Translations under genes and position numbers: made by a program
Notes under the pieces: generated by a model
The model's input: only the letters and a program-made list of their open reading frames with translations
Database searches by the model: none
What the model was told of the DNA's origin: nothing
Assembly (NCBI GenBank): GCA_964528875.1
Contig: CAZGUI010000003.1
Location: 20,357-84,356 of the forward strand
DNA length: 64,000 nt
DNA from: Bacteroides_E sp964528875
GTDB lineage: Bacteria; Bacteroidota; Bacteroidia; Bacteroidales; Bacteroidaceae
Reading direction: 5' to 3'
Shown: one piece after another, positions 55,475 to 63,801 of the stretch
How the letters are laid out: every line of letters begins with the position of its first letter
Position numbering within the stretch: position 1 is the first letter of the stretch

Positions 55475-58400
55475 ATGTTAGACAAAATTATTCATTTTTC
55501 ACTCCACAACCGCTTGGTTATTCTAGCTCTTTCTATTCTACTCTTCATCGGAGGAACTTATATTACACTAAATACGGAAGTCGATGTATTTCCGGATTTA
55601 AATGCACCTACCGTAGTTGTTATGACTGAGGCACAGGGCATGGCACCGGAAGAGGTGGAGCAATTAGTAACCTTTCCCATTGAAACCTCAGTAAATGGTG
55701 CAACAGGTGTACGCAGGGTACGCTCTTCTTCTACCACAGGTTTTTCTGTCGTTTGGGTAGAATTTGATTGGGGAACCGACATCTACTTAGCACGACAAAT
55801 TGTTTCGGAAAAGCTGGCAACTGTAGGCGATGAGTTACCGGATAACATTGGACAGCCCACTTTAGGACCTCAATCCTCCATTTTAGGTGAAATACTTATT
55901 GTTTCACTTACTGCCGATTCTACCTCTATGCTTGATTTGCGGACTTTAGCTGATTGGACTATACGCCCGCGTTTATTATCTACCGGAGGTGTAGCTCAAG
56001 TTTCGGTTTTAGGTGGTGACATTAAAGAGTATCAGATACAAATTGACCCTCAACGGATGAAACATTATAATGTTTCTCTTAATGAGGTATTAGAGTCGAC
56101 TCAACGAATGAATCAAAACACCAATGGAGGAGTGTTGTATGAATACGGAAATGAATATATTATTCGGGGGTTAGTATCTACTACCGTCCTGGATAAAATA
56201 GGAAAATCGTTAGTCAAACGAACAGAGAATCAGCATATCTTATTGGAAGATATAGCAGACATTGCCATAGCAGGAAAAGAGCCTAAACTGGGAACAGCTT
56301 CAGAGAAAGGCAGACCTGCTGTGCTGTTAACCGTGACGAAACAACCCGATACCAGTACATTGGATTTGACTGATAAGTTAGATGCTGCAATAGAAGATTT
56401 AGGTAAAAATCTACCTGCTGATGTTAAGGTATCTACTGATATTTTCAGACAAAGTCATTTCATCGAAAACTCAATTGGAAACGTTAAAAACTCACTTTTA
56501 GAAGGAGGTCTTTTCGTTATCATTGTATTATTCATCTTCTTGGCTAATATTCGTACCACATTTATCTCTTTTATTACCTTACCTCTTTCCATCATTATCT
56601 CTATCCTTACACTTCATTACATGGGGTTGACCATTAACACTATGAGCTTAGGAGGGTTGGCCATTGCCATAGGTTCATTAGTTGATGATGCCATTGTGGA
56701 TGTGGAAAATGTATTTAGGCGATTAAGAGAAAATCACAGTTTACCTGCAGATGAAAGATTACCCCTTCTCACGGTGGTATATGAGGCTTCGAGAGAGGTT
56801 CGTATGCCTATACTTAACTCCACATTAATTATTGCAGCTAGTTTTTTCCCTCTTTTCTTCTTAAGTGGAATGGAAGGACGCATGTTAGTTCCATTGGGTA
56901 TTGCTTTCTTAGTAGCACTTTTTGCTTCCACCTTAATAGCTCTGACATTGACTCCTGTGCTTTGTACCTATTTACTCAAGCCACAGAAAAAAAGTAGTTC
57001 CTTTGCTAAAGAATCGTTTGTAGCCGTCTGGTTAAAAAAGCACTATGCAAGGGCATTAACATGGATATTAAATCACAAAAAGATAGCTATTGGTAGCACT
57101 GCTACTCTTTTTCTAATCTCTTTAGTCCTCTTCTTTACATTAGGGAATAGCTTCCTTCCTGCATTTAATGAAGGCTCTTTAACTATTAACGTCAGCTCAC
57201 TTCCCGGTATTTCTCTGGAAGAGAGTGATGCGTTAGGTAGACAAGCTGAAGCTATTTTACTAGAGATTCCCGAGATAAAAACAGTAGCACGAAAAACAGG
57301 ACGTGCTGAACTGGATGAGCATTCTTTAGGGATTAATGCATCCGAGATAGAAGCCCCTTTTGAACTAAATCAAGGACGCTCACGTAATGAGTTTACAGCA
57401 GAAGTACGTGAAAGATTGAACGAGATTAATGGAGTGATTGTTGAAATAGGTCAACCGATAAGTCATCGTATCGATGCCATGCTCTCCGGAACACAAGCCA
57501 ACATTGCTATCAAGCTTTTTGGAGATAACTTGAACCACTTGTTTAACTTAGGGAACGAAATTAAAAGCTCCATTCAGGGTGTTGAAGGATTAACCGATCT
57601 TAATGTGGAACAACAAATTGAGCGTCCTCAGTTAGTCATTGAACCTAACCGAGAGTTATTAGCAGCCTACGGCATTACGCTACCTCAATTTTCATCTTTC
57701 ATTTCGGCCAATCTTGCCGGAGAAGTTGTTTCGCAAGTGTATGAACAAGGTAAAACTTTTGATCTGACGGTTAAGGTAGCCCAAGGAGACAGAGAACGCA
57801 CTGAACGAATAAAAGATTTGTTGGTAGATACTTATAACGGAGAAAAAGTCCCTTTAAATCAAGTTGCTGAAGTACGTTCTACCATGGGCCCCAATACCAT
57901 AAACAGAGAAAATGTTAAACGAAAAATAGTTATTTCGGCTAATGTAGTAGACAGAGATCTTCGCGGGGCTGTAAAAGACATACAAGAAAAAATAGAAAGT
58001 AACATTCAATTACCGGAAGGATATCATATTGAATATGGAGGACAGTTTGAAAGTGAACAAGCAGCCAGTAGGGTTCTTTTGCTTACATCTGTACTCTCTC
58101 TGGGTGTTATCTTCTTACTACTCTATCAACAATTCAAAAGTGCAAAAGAGGCAGGTATTATTCTTATCAACTTACCATTAGCACTTATTGGAGGTGTTTT
58201 TGCCATTTTCTTTACCAGTGGAGAGTTAAGTATTCCGGCAATCATTGGATTTATTTCACTCTTTGGAATTGCCACACGAAACGGTATTTTGCTGATTAGT
58301 CATTACAATCACTTACAAGAAGTTGATGGATTACCCTTGTTTCAAAGTGTAATTCAAGGTTCTCTAGATCGTCTTAACCCCATATTGATGACAGCACTGA

Positions 58401-58573
58401 CATCTGCTCTGGCTTTAGTTCCCCTAGCTTTCAAAGGAGGATTACCGGGAAATGAAATTCAAAGTCCAATGGCTAAGGTCATTTTAGGTGGATTATTAAC
58501 TTCCACGTTTCTCAATGGATTCATCATCCCCATCGTCTATTTATTGATACACAAAAAGAAAACTAAAAAATGA
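55475..58573 (+). CDS. Heavy-metal RND efflux pump (CusA/CzcA family)
   Basis: Inner-membrane protein of 1032 aa, normal for the family. It shows the two-fold RND repeat: a first helix at about 13-30, a large periplasmic loop, TM helices from about 337 and a second half from about 530. Conserved TM4 proton-relay acids appear in GSLVDDAIVDVENVFRRL (about 405-420), and TPVLCTYL marks the middle. A proton-driven tripartite pump with the adaptor and TolC-like proteins. Specificity (Cu/Ag versus Zn/Co/Cd) cannot be settled here; His-rich partners favour divalent cations. Its stop overlaps the next start by 4 bp. Confidence 0.93.
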   Translation: MLDKIIHFSLHNRLVILALSILLFIGGTYITLNTEVDVFPDLNAPTVVVMTEAQGMAPEEVEQLVTFPIETSVNGATGVRRVRSSSTTGFSVVWVEFDWGTDIYLARQIVSEKLATVGDELPDNIGQPTLGPQSSILGEILIVSLTADSTSMLDLRTLADWTIRPRLLSTGGVAQVSVLGGDIKEYQIQIDPQRMKHYNVSLNEVLESTQRMNQNTNGGVLYEYGNEYIIRGLVSTTVLDKIGKSLVKRTENQHILLEDIADIAIAGKEPKLGTASEKGRPAVLLTVTKQPDTSTLDLTDKLDAAIEDLGKNLPADVKVSTDIFRQSHFIENSIGNVKNSLLEGGLFVIIVLFIFLANIRTTFISFITLPLSIIISILTLHYMGLTINTMSLGGLAIAIGSLVDDAIVDVENVFRRLRENHSLPADERLPLLTVVYEASREVRMPILNSTLIIAASFFPLFFLSGMEGRMLVPLGIAFLVALFASTLIALTLTPVLCTYLLKPQKKSSSFAKESFVAVWLKKHYARALTWILNHKKIAIGSTATLFLISLVLFFTLGNSFLPAFNEGSLTINVSSLPGISLEESDALGRQAEAILLEIPEIKTVARKTGRAELDEHSLGINASEIEAPFELNQGRSRNEFTAEVRERLNEINGVIVEIGQPISHRIDAMLSGTQANIAIKLFGDNLNHLFNLGNEIKSSIQGVEGLTDLNVEQQIERPQLVIEPNRELLAAYGITLPQFSSFISANLAGEVVSQVYEQGKTFDLTVKVAQGDRERTERIKDLLVDTYNGEKVPLNQVAEVRSTMGPNTINRENVKRKIVISANVVDRDLRGAVKDIQEKIESNIQLPEGYHIEYGGQFESEQAASRVLLLTSVLSLGVIFLLLYQQFKSAKEAGIILINLPLALIGGVFAIFFTSGELSIPAIIGFISLFGIATRNGILLISHYNHLQEVDGLPLFQSVIQGSLDRLNPILMTALTSALALVPLAFKGGLPGNEIQSPMAKVILGGLLTSTFLNGFIIPIVYLLIHKKKTKK

Positions 58574-59748
58574 AACCAATTTATATTTTAACTGGATTAC
58601 TCTTCTTGTCTGTTTACTGTAGGGCTCAAGCAAACCTAGACCAAATTCTTCAGCAAATAGAGGAGAACAACAAAGAGTTAAAAGCAAATCAAGCTTTAAT
58701 TCAATCGCAAAGATTAGAGGTTCAAACCATCAATAATTTAGCTGACCCACAATTTAATTATTCACACGTTTGGAACTCCAAAGAGAGTAGTTTGACAGCA
58801 GGTGAACTCACCATTACACAGAGTTTTGATTTTCCCACGCTTTATTTCAGTCGGAATAAAGTAAAAAACTATCAGCTCAACACATATAATTATCAAGCTG
58901 AAGCTCTCCGACAGAATATATTGTTGCAAGCTAAAGAAATCTGTCTGGATTTAATTGCTCTCCAACAACAAAAGGAAATTCTAAAAGAGCGCTTAAATCA
59001 AACTCGTCAACTTTATGAATTGTATCAGGAACGCTTGACTAAAGGAGATGCAAACATATTAGAAACGAATAAAGTAAAACTGGAGTTATTAAATGCTACG
59101 ACTGAGTGGCAACTGAAAGAGAAAGAATGGAACAATAAGAAAGAAGATCTTAAAGCATTAAATGGTAATAATGTTATTGACTTACCTTATTTAGAAAGTA
59201 CTAGAACCCCTTTACCAGCCTCTTTTGAAGAAGTAAAACAGGTTTACTTGGCAGAAGATTTTAACTTATTAGCATTAGATGAAGCGATGAAGGCCAATCA
59301 GAAACAAATTTCTGTCAATCGCTCCTACTGGTTACCTAAGTTCGAGTTAGGGTATAAAAGAACATCCGAGGTAAATTCACACTTCAATGGAATTGTAGTA
59401 GGCTTTTCTATTCCCTTGTTTGAAAACAGAAAGAAAACAAAAATAGCCAAGGCACAAGCACTGAATATATCTTTAACTAAAGAGGATCAACATCTGCAAA
59501 CAGAAACTCAACTTAAGCAAGCTTATCAAGAAGCCATCTCTTTATACGAAAATTTATTGGCATACGATCAACAGTTCGAAGCAACAACCGACCTAGCGTT
59601 ACTAATTGAAGCACTAAACGGTGGGCAAATTAGTTTAATTGAGTTTTTTACAGAAGCCACCATTATATATCAAAGTCAATTGAACTATATTGACCTAGAA
59701 AATCAATACGAAAAAGCAATGGCTTTACTTTATAAAAACAGACTTTAA
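58570..59748 (+). CDS. TolC-like outer-membrane channel of the metal pump
   Basis: Protein of 392 aa: signal peptide (about 1-19, CRAQANLDQ) and two OEP coiled-coil repeats (about 20-190 and 210-390). Long amphipathic helices such as LEVQTINNLADPQFNYSH and ENQYEKAMALLYKNRL are visible. It forms the trimeric exit duct. The ATG overlaps the pump stop (ATGA), indicating coupled translation, and it ends the operon without a distinct terminator before array 4. Confidence 0.9.
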   Translation: MKPIYILTGLLFLSVYCRAQANLDQILQQIEENNKELKANQALIQSQRLEVQTINNLADPQFNYSHVWNSKESSLTAGELTITQSFDFPTLYFSRNKVKNYQLNTYNYQAEALRQNILLQAKEICLDLIALQQQKEILKERLNQTRQLYELYQERLTKGDANILETNKVKLELLNATTEWQLKEKEWNNKKEDLKALNGNNVIDLPYLESTRTPLPASFEEVKQVYLAEDFNLLALDEAMKANQKQISVNRSYWLPKFELGYKRTSEVNSHFNGIVVGFSIPLFENRKKTKIAKAQALNISLTKEDQHLQTETQLKQAYQEAISLYENLLAYDQQFEATTDLALLIEALNGGQISLIEFFTEATIIYQSQLNYIDLENQYEKAMALLYKNRL

Positions 59749-59786
59749 AACACCCTATCCACAACGAGTGTAAGGCAGCTTATTTT

Positions 59787-59865
59787 CGGTCTAAGACCGA
59801 ACCCTTGTCGGTCTAGGACTGAAGGGGCTCCGGTCTAGGACCTAAGGGCTCTCGGTCCTAGACCG
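59787..59865 (+). repeat. 22-bp-period palindrome array 4 (four units)
   Basis: Units start at 59787, 59809, 59831 and 59853. Cores are CGGTCTAAGACCG, CGGTCTAGGACTG, CGGTCTAGGACCT and the flipped CGGTCCTAGACCG. Spacers are AACCCTTGT, AAGGGGCTC and AAGGGCTCT; the first is nearly complementary to the second. It lies 38 bp after the TolC-like gene stop. Confidence 0.9.
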
Positions 59866-59992
59866 ATAAAATCAGAAAATCTATTTTTTAATAAATTCTG
59901 CCTCTTTTCTTCTGCTACCTTGAGTAAAAAAGTAAAGATTAAGGAGTATTTTCAATCTTTATTTCAACATTTCTAATGAAAGATAGAAAGGG

Positions 59993-60023
59993 TGCAACCT
60001 TTTCATTCTGTGGTTACGTCTAA
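59993..60023 (+). promoter_or_regulatory. ECF-sigma-type promoter of the sigma-factor operon
   Basis: TGCAACCTTTT (59993-60003) resembles the conserved AAC -35 element of ECF promoters. CGTCTAA (60017-60023) resembles the CGTC -10 element, with 17 bp between AACC and CGTC. This differs from the TAnnTTTG housekeeping boxes elsewhere and suggests the ECF factor activates its own operon. Predicted leader about 28 nt. Confidence 0.6.
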
Positions 60024-60057
60024 TGCATAGAAAGTAATCACATAAAAATAGAGAAAA

Positions 60058-60738
60058 ATGAAAAAAATCGTATTTTATTTAACACTGACATTAGCATTAC
60101 TATTCACATTGCCTAATGTAACTCAAGCTCAAGATGAACCGGTTAATACCATTGTAGCAGAAGCAGTACAAGAAAAGCCAGACACATTGCATTCCGCTGA
60201 AATCACTCCTCCAATAAAGGAAGAAGCGCAAGTAAAAGAAGTCCAAAACACAAAAGACAAAATGGCCATTCAAGCCATAAAAACCTCTCAAATAATTCCT
60301 GTTATAGCTATCATTTTTGGAACACTATGCCCTGTACTTATTATTTTCGCCATATTCTACTTCAGAAATAAAGATCGAAACAGAAAGTACAAGGTCATTG
60401 AAAAAGCCATAGAGGCAGGACAACCTATTCCCGAAGAGATATTCTTGGAATCTACTGGACAACAAGATTCGATGGGTAAAGGAATAAAAAAAATATTTAT
60501 TGGTCTTGGCTTATTTGTTTTCTTATGGTTTATTACAGGAGATTTAGCAATTGGAAGTATTGGTTTTCTTGTAACTTTAATTGGTGTAGGTGAAGTCATT
60601 GCCGCTTATTATAAAAAAGAGCAACCGGAAAAGGAACCAAAGAAAAACACACCTTATAATAAAGAGGGCACATATACTCCTCCCGTAAAGGTTGATTCTG
60701 TAGAAACTACTAACAACGATGAGCATACTCAGGAATGA
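60058..60738 (+). CDS. Membrane protein, DUF6249-like, first gene of the ECF operon
   Basis: Protein of 226 aa. It has an N-terminal signal peptide or anchor (about 5-24), then a Glu/Lys-rich periplasmic stretch. Membrane helices follow at about 81-101, 144-162 and 165-184, with a cytosolic charged segment NKDRNRKYKVIEKAIEAGQPIPEEIF between them. A Lys/Pro/Glu-rich tail ends the protein. This pattern is common beside Bacteroidota ECF sigma factors; I recognise it as DUF6249-like with moderate confidence. It overlaps the sigma gene by 4 bp (ATGA). A role in sensing envelope stress is inferred. Confidence 0.7.
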   Translation: MKKIVFYLTLTLALLFTLPNVTQAQDEPVNTIVAEAVQEKPDTLHSAEITPPIKEEAQVKEVQNTKDKMAIQAIKTSQIIPVIAIIFGTLCPVLIIFAIFYFRNKDRNRKYKVIEKAIEAGQPIPEEIFLESTGQQDSMGKGIKKIFIGLGLFVFLWFITGDLAIGSIGFLVTLIGVGEVIAAYYKKEQPEKEPKKNTPYNKEGTYTPPVKVDSVETTNNDEHTQE

Positions 60739-61277
60739 GCCAACTAGGTGAAATAGCATTAATTCTAAAAGTTACATTAGGTAACGACGTAGAAGCATTT
60801 AGCAGATTGGTTGAAATACACCAATCTGCTTTACGTCGCTTCTTCCTAAACTTAACAGGAGGAGATAAGGCCTTGAGTGATGATTTAGCACAAGATACAT
60901 TCATTAAAGCCTACACTCAATTAAACCAATTTAAGATACAAGCCAAATTTTCAACATGGTTATTCCGAATAGGTTACAATACTTTTTATGATTTTAAGCG
61001 AAGCCTTAAAAACGAAGTATCAATAGAGAAAGAAGATCTTTTATTAGAAAATACCCTCTCACATTCTACGGATTCTTTAGACTTACATGAAGCCTTAAAA
61101 ACATTGAGCGAAAATGAAAAAATTTGTGTTTCTTTGTTTTATATGCAAGATTTACGCATACGAGATATAGAGAAAATAACCAACTTGCCCGAAGGAAGTA
61201 TAAAGTCACACTTATCTCGGGGAAGAACCAAACTTTCTAATTTTTTAAAACAAAACGGTTATGAAGATTACAGATGA
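60735..61277 (+). CDS. ECF-family RNA polymerase sigma factor
   Basis: Protein of 180 aa with the two ECF domains: sigma2 (about 12-85, including DDLAQDTFIKAYTQLNQFKIQAKFSTWLFRIGYN) and sigma4 (about 115-170, LRIRDIEKITNLPEGSIKSHLSRGRTKL, a helix-turn-helix). It directs transcription from promoters with AAC/CGTC elements; such a promoter precedes its own operon. Both neighbours are membrane proteins and overlap it, as expected for a sigma/anti-sigma unit. Confidence 0.92.
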   Translation: MSQLGEIALILKVTLGNDVEAFSRLVEIHQSALRRFFLNLTGGDKALSDDLAQDTFIKAYTQLNQFKIQAKFSTWLFRIGYNTFYDFKRSLKNEVSIEKEDLLLENTLSHSTDSLDLHEALKTLSENEKICVSLFYMQDLRIRDIEKITNLPEGSIKSHLSRGRTKLSNFLKQNGYEDYR

Positions 61278-61593
61278 GCAATTAATTAAATCTTTTCTAA
61301 AGGAAAAACAAACACCTCTTGAAGACAATGGGTTTACTCAAAGGGTGCTTATGAATTTACCTCATAAGAAAAGATCAAAAGTCCCGTTGGTCTTAACCTC
61401 TATACTGGTAACAATGGTTTGGGGTACATTCCTCTATTATACAGCTATTGGTAGTGAATTATTGTACAGTTACTTCGGGATCATAGCTGATATTATTGAA
61501 CCCATATTAAGCTTGGACTACAAAACACTATTTCTAAGTACTTTTTTAGTCTTACTGGTTTACTGCATCAACCTATTGTATGAAACCAATTAA
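61261..61593 (+). CDS. Probable anti-sigma membrane protein, DUF5056-like
   Basis: Protein of 110 aa with a cytosolic N-terminus (about 1-40, MKITDEQLIKSFLKEK and FTQRVLMNLPHKK) and two membrane helices (about 42-62 and 86-105). FTQRVxxNLP is shared by small proteins encoded after ECF factors in Bacteroidota. It overlaps the sigma gene by 17 bp, so its level is tied to the sigma factor, fitting an anti-sigma role. Not proven by sequence. Confidence 0.65.
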   Translation: MKITDEQLIKSFLKEKQTPLEDNGFTQRVLMNLPHKKRSKVPLVLTSILVTMVWGTFLYYTAIGSELLYSYFGIIADIIEPILSLDYKTLFLSTFLVLLVYCINLLYETN

Positions 61594-61652
61594 AATTAAG
61601 AACTTTTTAGTATAAAACAGATTTCTTGACTCATTTAAGGGATATAAAATAG

Positions 61653-61660
61653 TATATTTG
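61653..61660 (+). promoter_or_regulatory. -7 box of the phospholipase D-like gene
   Basis: TATATTTG is an exact TAnnTTTG match, 25 bp before the TTG start, giving a short leader of about 19 nt. A TTG 24 bp upstream is a weak -33. Confidence 0.45.
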
Positions 61661-61685
61661 CCATTCATTTTAAACGTTTGGTGCA

Positions 61686-62927
61686 TTGAGAAGACTATTT
61701 TTATATATCTTACTACTCTTACTCTTACCACTATCCTTATGTGCACAAACAACTGTAACACCCAGCGATTCAGTTGTTCTAAAAGCATTTAAAGATAATG
61801 ATATACCTATAACCCATAACAATAAAATTAAACTGCTCCCAGGGGGAAAAGAGAAGTTTGAAGATTTATTTGCCAATATAAAAAAGGCTAAACATCACAT
61901 TCATCTGGAGTATTTTAATTTTCGCAACGATTCCATTGCCACCATTCTATTTACATTATTAGTCGAAAAAGTAAAAGAAGGGGTTGAGGTTAGAGCTCTT
62001 TTCGATGCTTTTGGTAACATATCAAACAATAGACCTTTAAGGAACAAACACCTCAAACAAATGCGAGAAAAGGGGATAGAGATTGTAAAATTTGATCCCA
62101 TACGTTTTCCCTATCTCAATCACATTCTACACCGCGATCATAGAAAAATAGTAGTTATTGATGGAAAAATAGGCTATACCGGAGGAATTAATATTGCTGA
62201 CTACTATGTCGATGGCCTTCCGGGTATAGGTGAATGGCGTGATTTTCATATTCGTATTAATGGTAGTGCTGTAAAAAATCTACAAGCCATATTCCTTAAA
62301 ATATGGAATAAAGAAACGAAACAACATATTGGAGGACCGGAATATTTTCCTAATCCCGAAACGATTCCTCAAGAAGAACGAGTAACATTAGCGATTGTAG
62401 ACAGAGAGCCTCGTGTTACCCCCAAAGCCATAAGAAAAGCATATACCACATCTATCTTAGCTGCAGAAAAAAAGATCCAAATTGTAAACCCTTATTTTCT
62501 CCCTACCCGCTCAGTGAGAAAAGCAATTCATAAAGCCATAGATAATGGAAAAGAAGTCGAAATCATTATCCCATACCGGTCGGACATACCTTTTACTCCG
62601 GCAGCATCACTGTTCTCTGCCAACAGACTACGAAAAAGAGGGGCACAAATCTATTTATACAACCAAGGCTTTCATCACGCAAAGGTTATGATGGTAGACA
62701 ATAAGTTTTGCACTGTAGGCACAGCAAACTTAGATAGTAGAAGTCTACGTTATGATTACGAAACCAATGCATTTATCTTCGATGATAAAATAACCAAAGA
62801 GCTATTTGATTTGTTTCAAGAAGATAAAACCAAAAGCATCCCTTTGGATAATAATTTCTGGGACAGCCGCACCGGTTGGCAAAAATTTGTAGGTTGGTTT
62901 GCTCACTTATTGACTCCCTTTTTATAA
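61686..62927 (+). CDS. Phospholipase D/cardiolipin synthase-like protein
   Basis: Protein of 413 aa with two HxKxxxxD motifs, HRKIVVID (about residue 156) and HAKVMMVD (about 330). Each is followed by the usual GG or GTANLDSRS signature, and the N-terminal helix is signal-like. Such enzymes make cardiolipin from phosphatidylglycerol and related lipids, or hydrolyse phospholipids; the two transmembrane helices of standard ClsA are absent, leaving one N-terminal segment. The only start in frame before the signal helix is TTG at 61686, since a stop lies at 61671. It precedes thyA as in many Bacteroidales. Confidence 0.85.
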   Translation: MRRLFLYILLLLLLPLSLCAQTTVTPSDSVVLKAFKDNDIPITHNNKIKLLPGGKEKFEDLFANIKKAKHHIHLEYFNFRNDSIATILFTLLVEKVKEGVEVRALFDAFGNISNNRPLRNKHLKQMREKGIEIVKFDPIRFPYLNHILHRDHRKIVVIDGKIGYTGGINIADYYVDGLPGIGEWRDFHIRINGSAVKNLQAIFLKIWNKETKQHIGGPEYFPNPETIPQEERVTLAIVDREPRVTPKAIRKAYTTSILAAEKKIQIVNPYFLPTRSVRKAIHKAIDNGKEVEIIIPYRSDIPFTPAASLFSANRLRKRGAQIYLYNQGFHHAKVMMVDNKFCTVGTANLDSRSLRYDYETNAFIFDDKITKELFDLFQEDKTKSIPLDNNFWDSRTGWQKFVGWFAHLLTPFL

Positions 62928-62979
62928 CTTTGTTTTTATTGCTTATAAAAGGCGAGAAAGAATAAAAATCAGAAAAATC

Positions 62980-63774
62980 ATGCAACAATATTTATCTTTA
63001 CTGGATCGCATATTAAAAGAAGGCGAGAAAAAAGAAGACCGTACCGGAACGGGTACTATCAGTGTCTTTGGTCATCAAATGCGTTTTAATTTAGCAGATG
63101 GTTTTCCATGTCTAACCACTAAAAAACTTCACTTACGTTCCATCATTCACGAACTTTTATGGTTTTTAAGAGGAGACACCAATGTAAAATATCTTCAAGA
63201 TAATGGAGTTCGCATATGGAATGAGTGGGCTGATGAAGAGGGTGATTTAGGACACATTTATGGCTATCAATGGCGTTCTTGGCCTGATTATAAAGGAGGA
63301 CACATTGATCAAATCAGTCAAATCATTCAAGATATTCAAACAACACCCGATTCAAGACGCTTATTGGTGAGTGCCTGGAATGTGGCCGACTTAGAAAACA
63401 TGAATCTTCCTCCTTGCCATCTCTTATTTCAGTTTTATGTGGCTAATGGAAAACTTAGCTTACAACTTTATCAACGCAGTGCTGATGTTTTTCTTGGAGT
63501 GCCATTTAATATTGCCTCTTATGCTTTATTGCTTTTAATGGTAGCCCAAGTTACAGGGCTGAAGCCGGGAGATTTCATTCACACACTAGGAGACGCACAC
63601 ATTTATTCCAATCATTTGGAACAAGTAAATTTACAATTAACCCGAACTCCACGGGAACTTCCTAAAATGAAAATCAATCCGGATGTAAAATCAATTTTCG
63701 ACTTTAAGTTTGAGGATTTTGAACTAACTGATTATAATCCATACCCTCACATTCCGGGAAAGGTTTCCATTTAA
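62980..63774 (+). CDS. thyA: Thymidylate synthase
   Basis: Protein of 264 aa, exactly the E. coli length, with catalytic Cys146 in LPPCHLLFQFYV at the same position. The Arg-rich phosphate site (DRTGTGTISVFG, RRLLVSAWN) and the C-terminal YPHIPGKVSI, whose final residues close the active site, are present. It makes dTMP from dUMP and methylene-tetrahydrofolate, giving dihydrofolate, which the next gene product reduces. Cytoplasmic, 27 bp from folA, so one operon. Confidence 0.97.
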   Translation: MQQYLSLLDRILKEGEKKEDRTGTGTISVFGHQMRFNLADGFPCLTTKKLHLRSIIHELLWFLRGDTNVKYLQDNGVRIWNEWADEEGDLGHIYGYQWRSWPDYKGGHIDQISQIIQDIQTTPDSRRLLVSAWNVADLENMNLPPCHLLFQFYVANGKLSLQLYQRSADVFLGVPFNIASYALLLLMVAQVTGLKPGDFIHTLGDAHIYSNHLEQVNLQLTRTPRELPKMKINPDVKSIFDFKFEDFELTDYNPYPHIPGKVSI

Positions 63775-63801
63775 ATTCATATCCTCCTAAATAAGTATAA
63801 A

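Larger units (their letters stand above)
59749..60057. other. Intergenic region with array 4 and ECF promoter
   Basis: 309 bp. It holds array 4 (59787-59865) and the ECF-type promoter (59993-60023). Otherwise AT-rich, no gene. Confidence 0.6.

Noticed and set aside
8674..59865. 22-bp arrays as CRISPR
   Set aside because: Spacers are only 9-10 bp, similar to one another, and each array has exactly four units; no cas genes are present.
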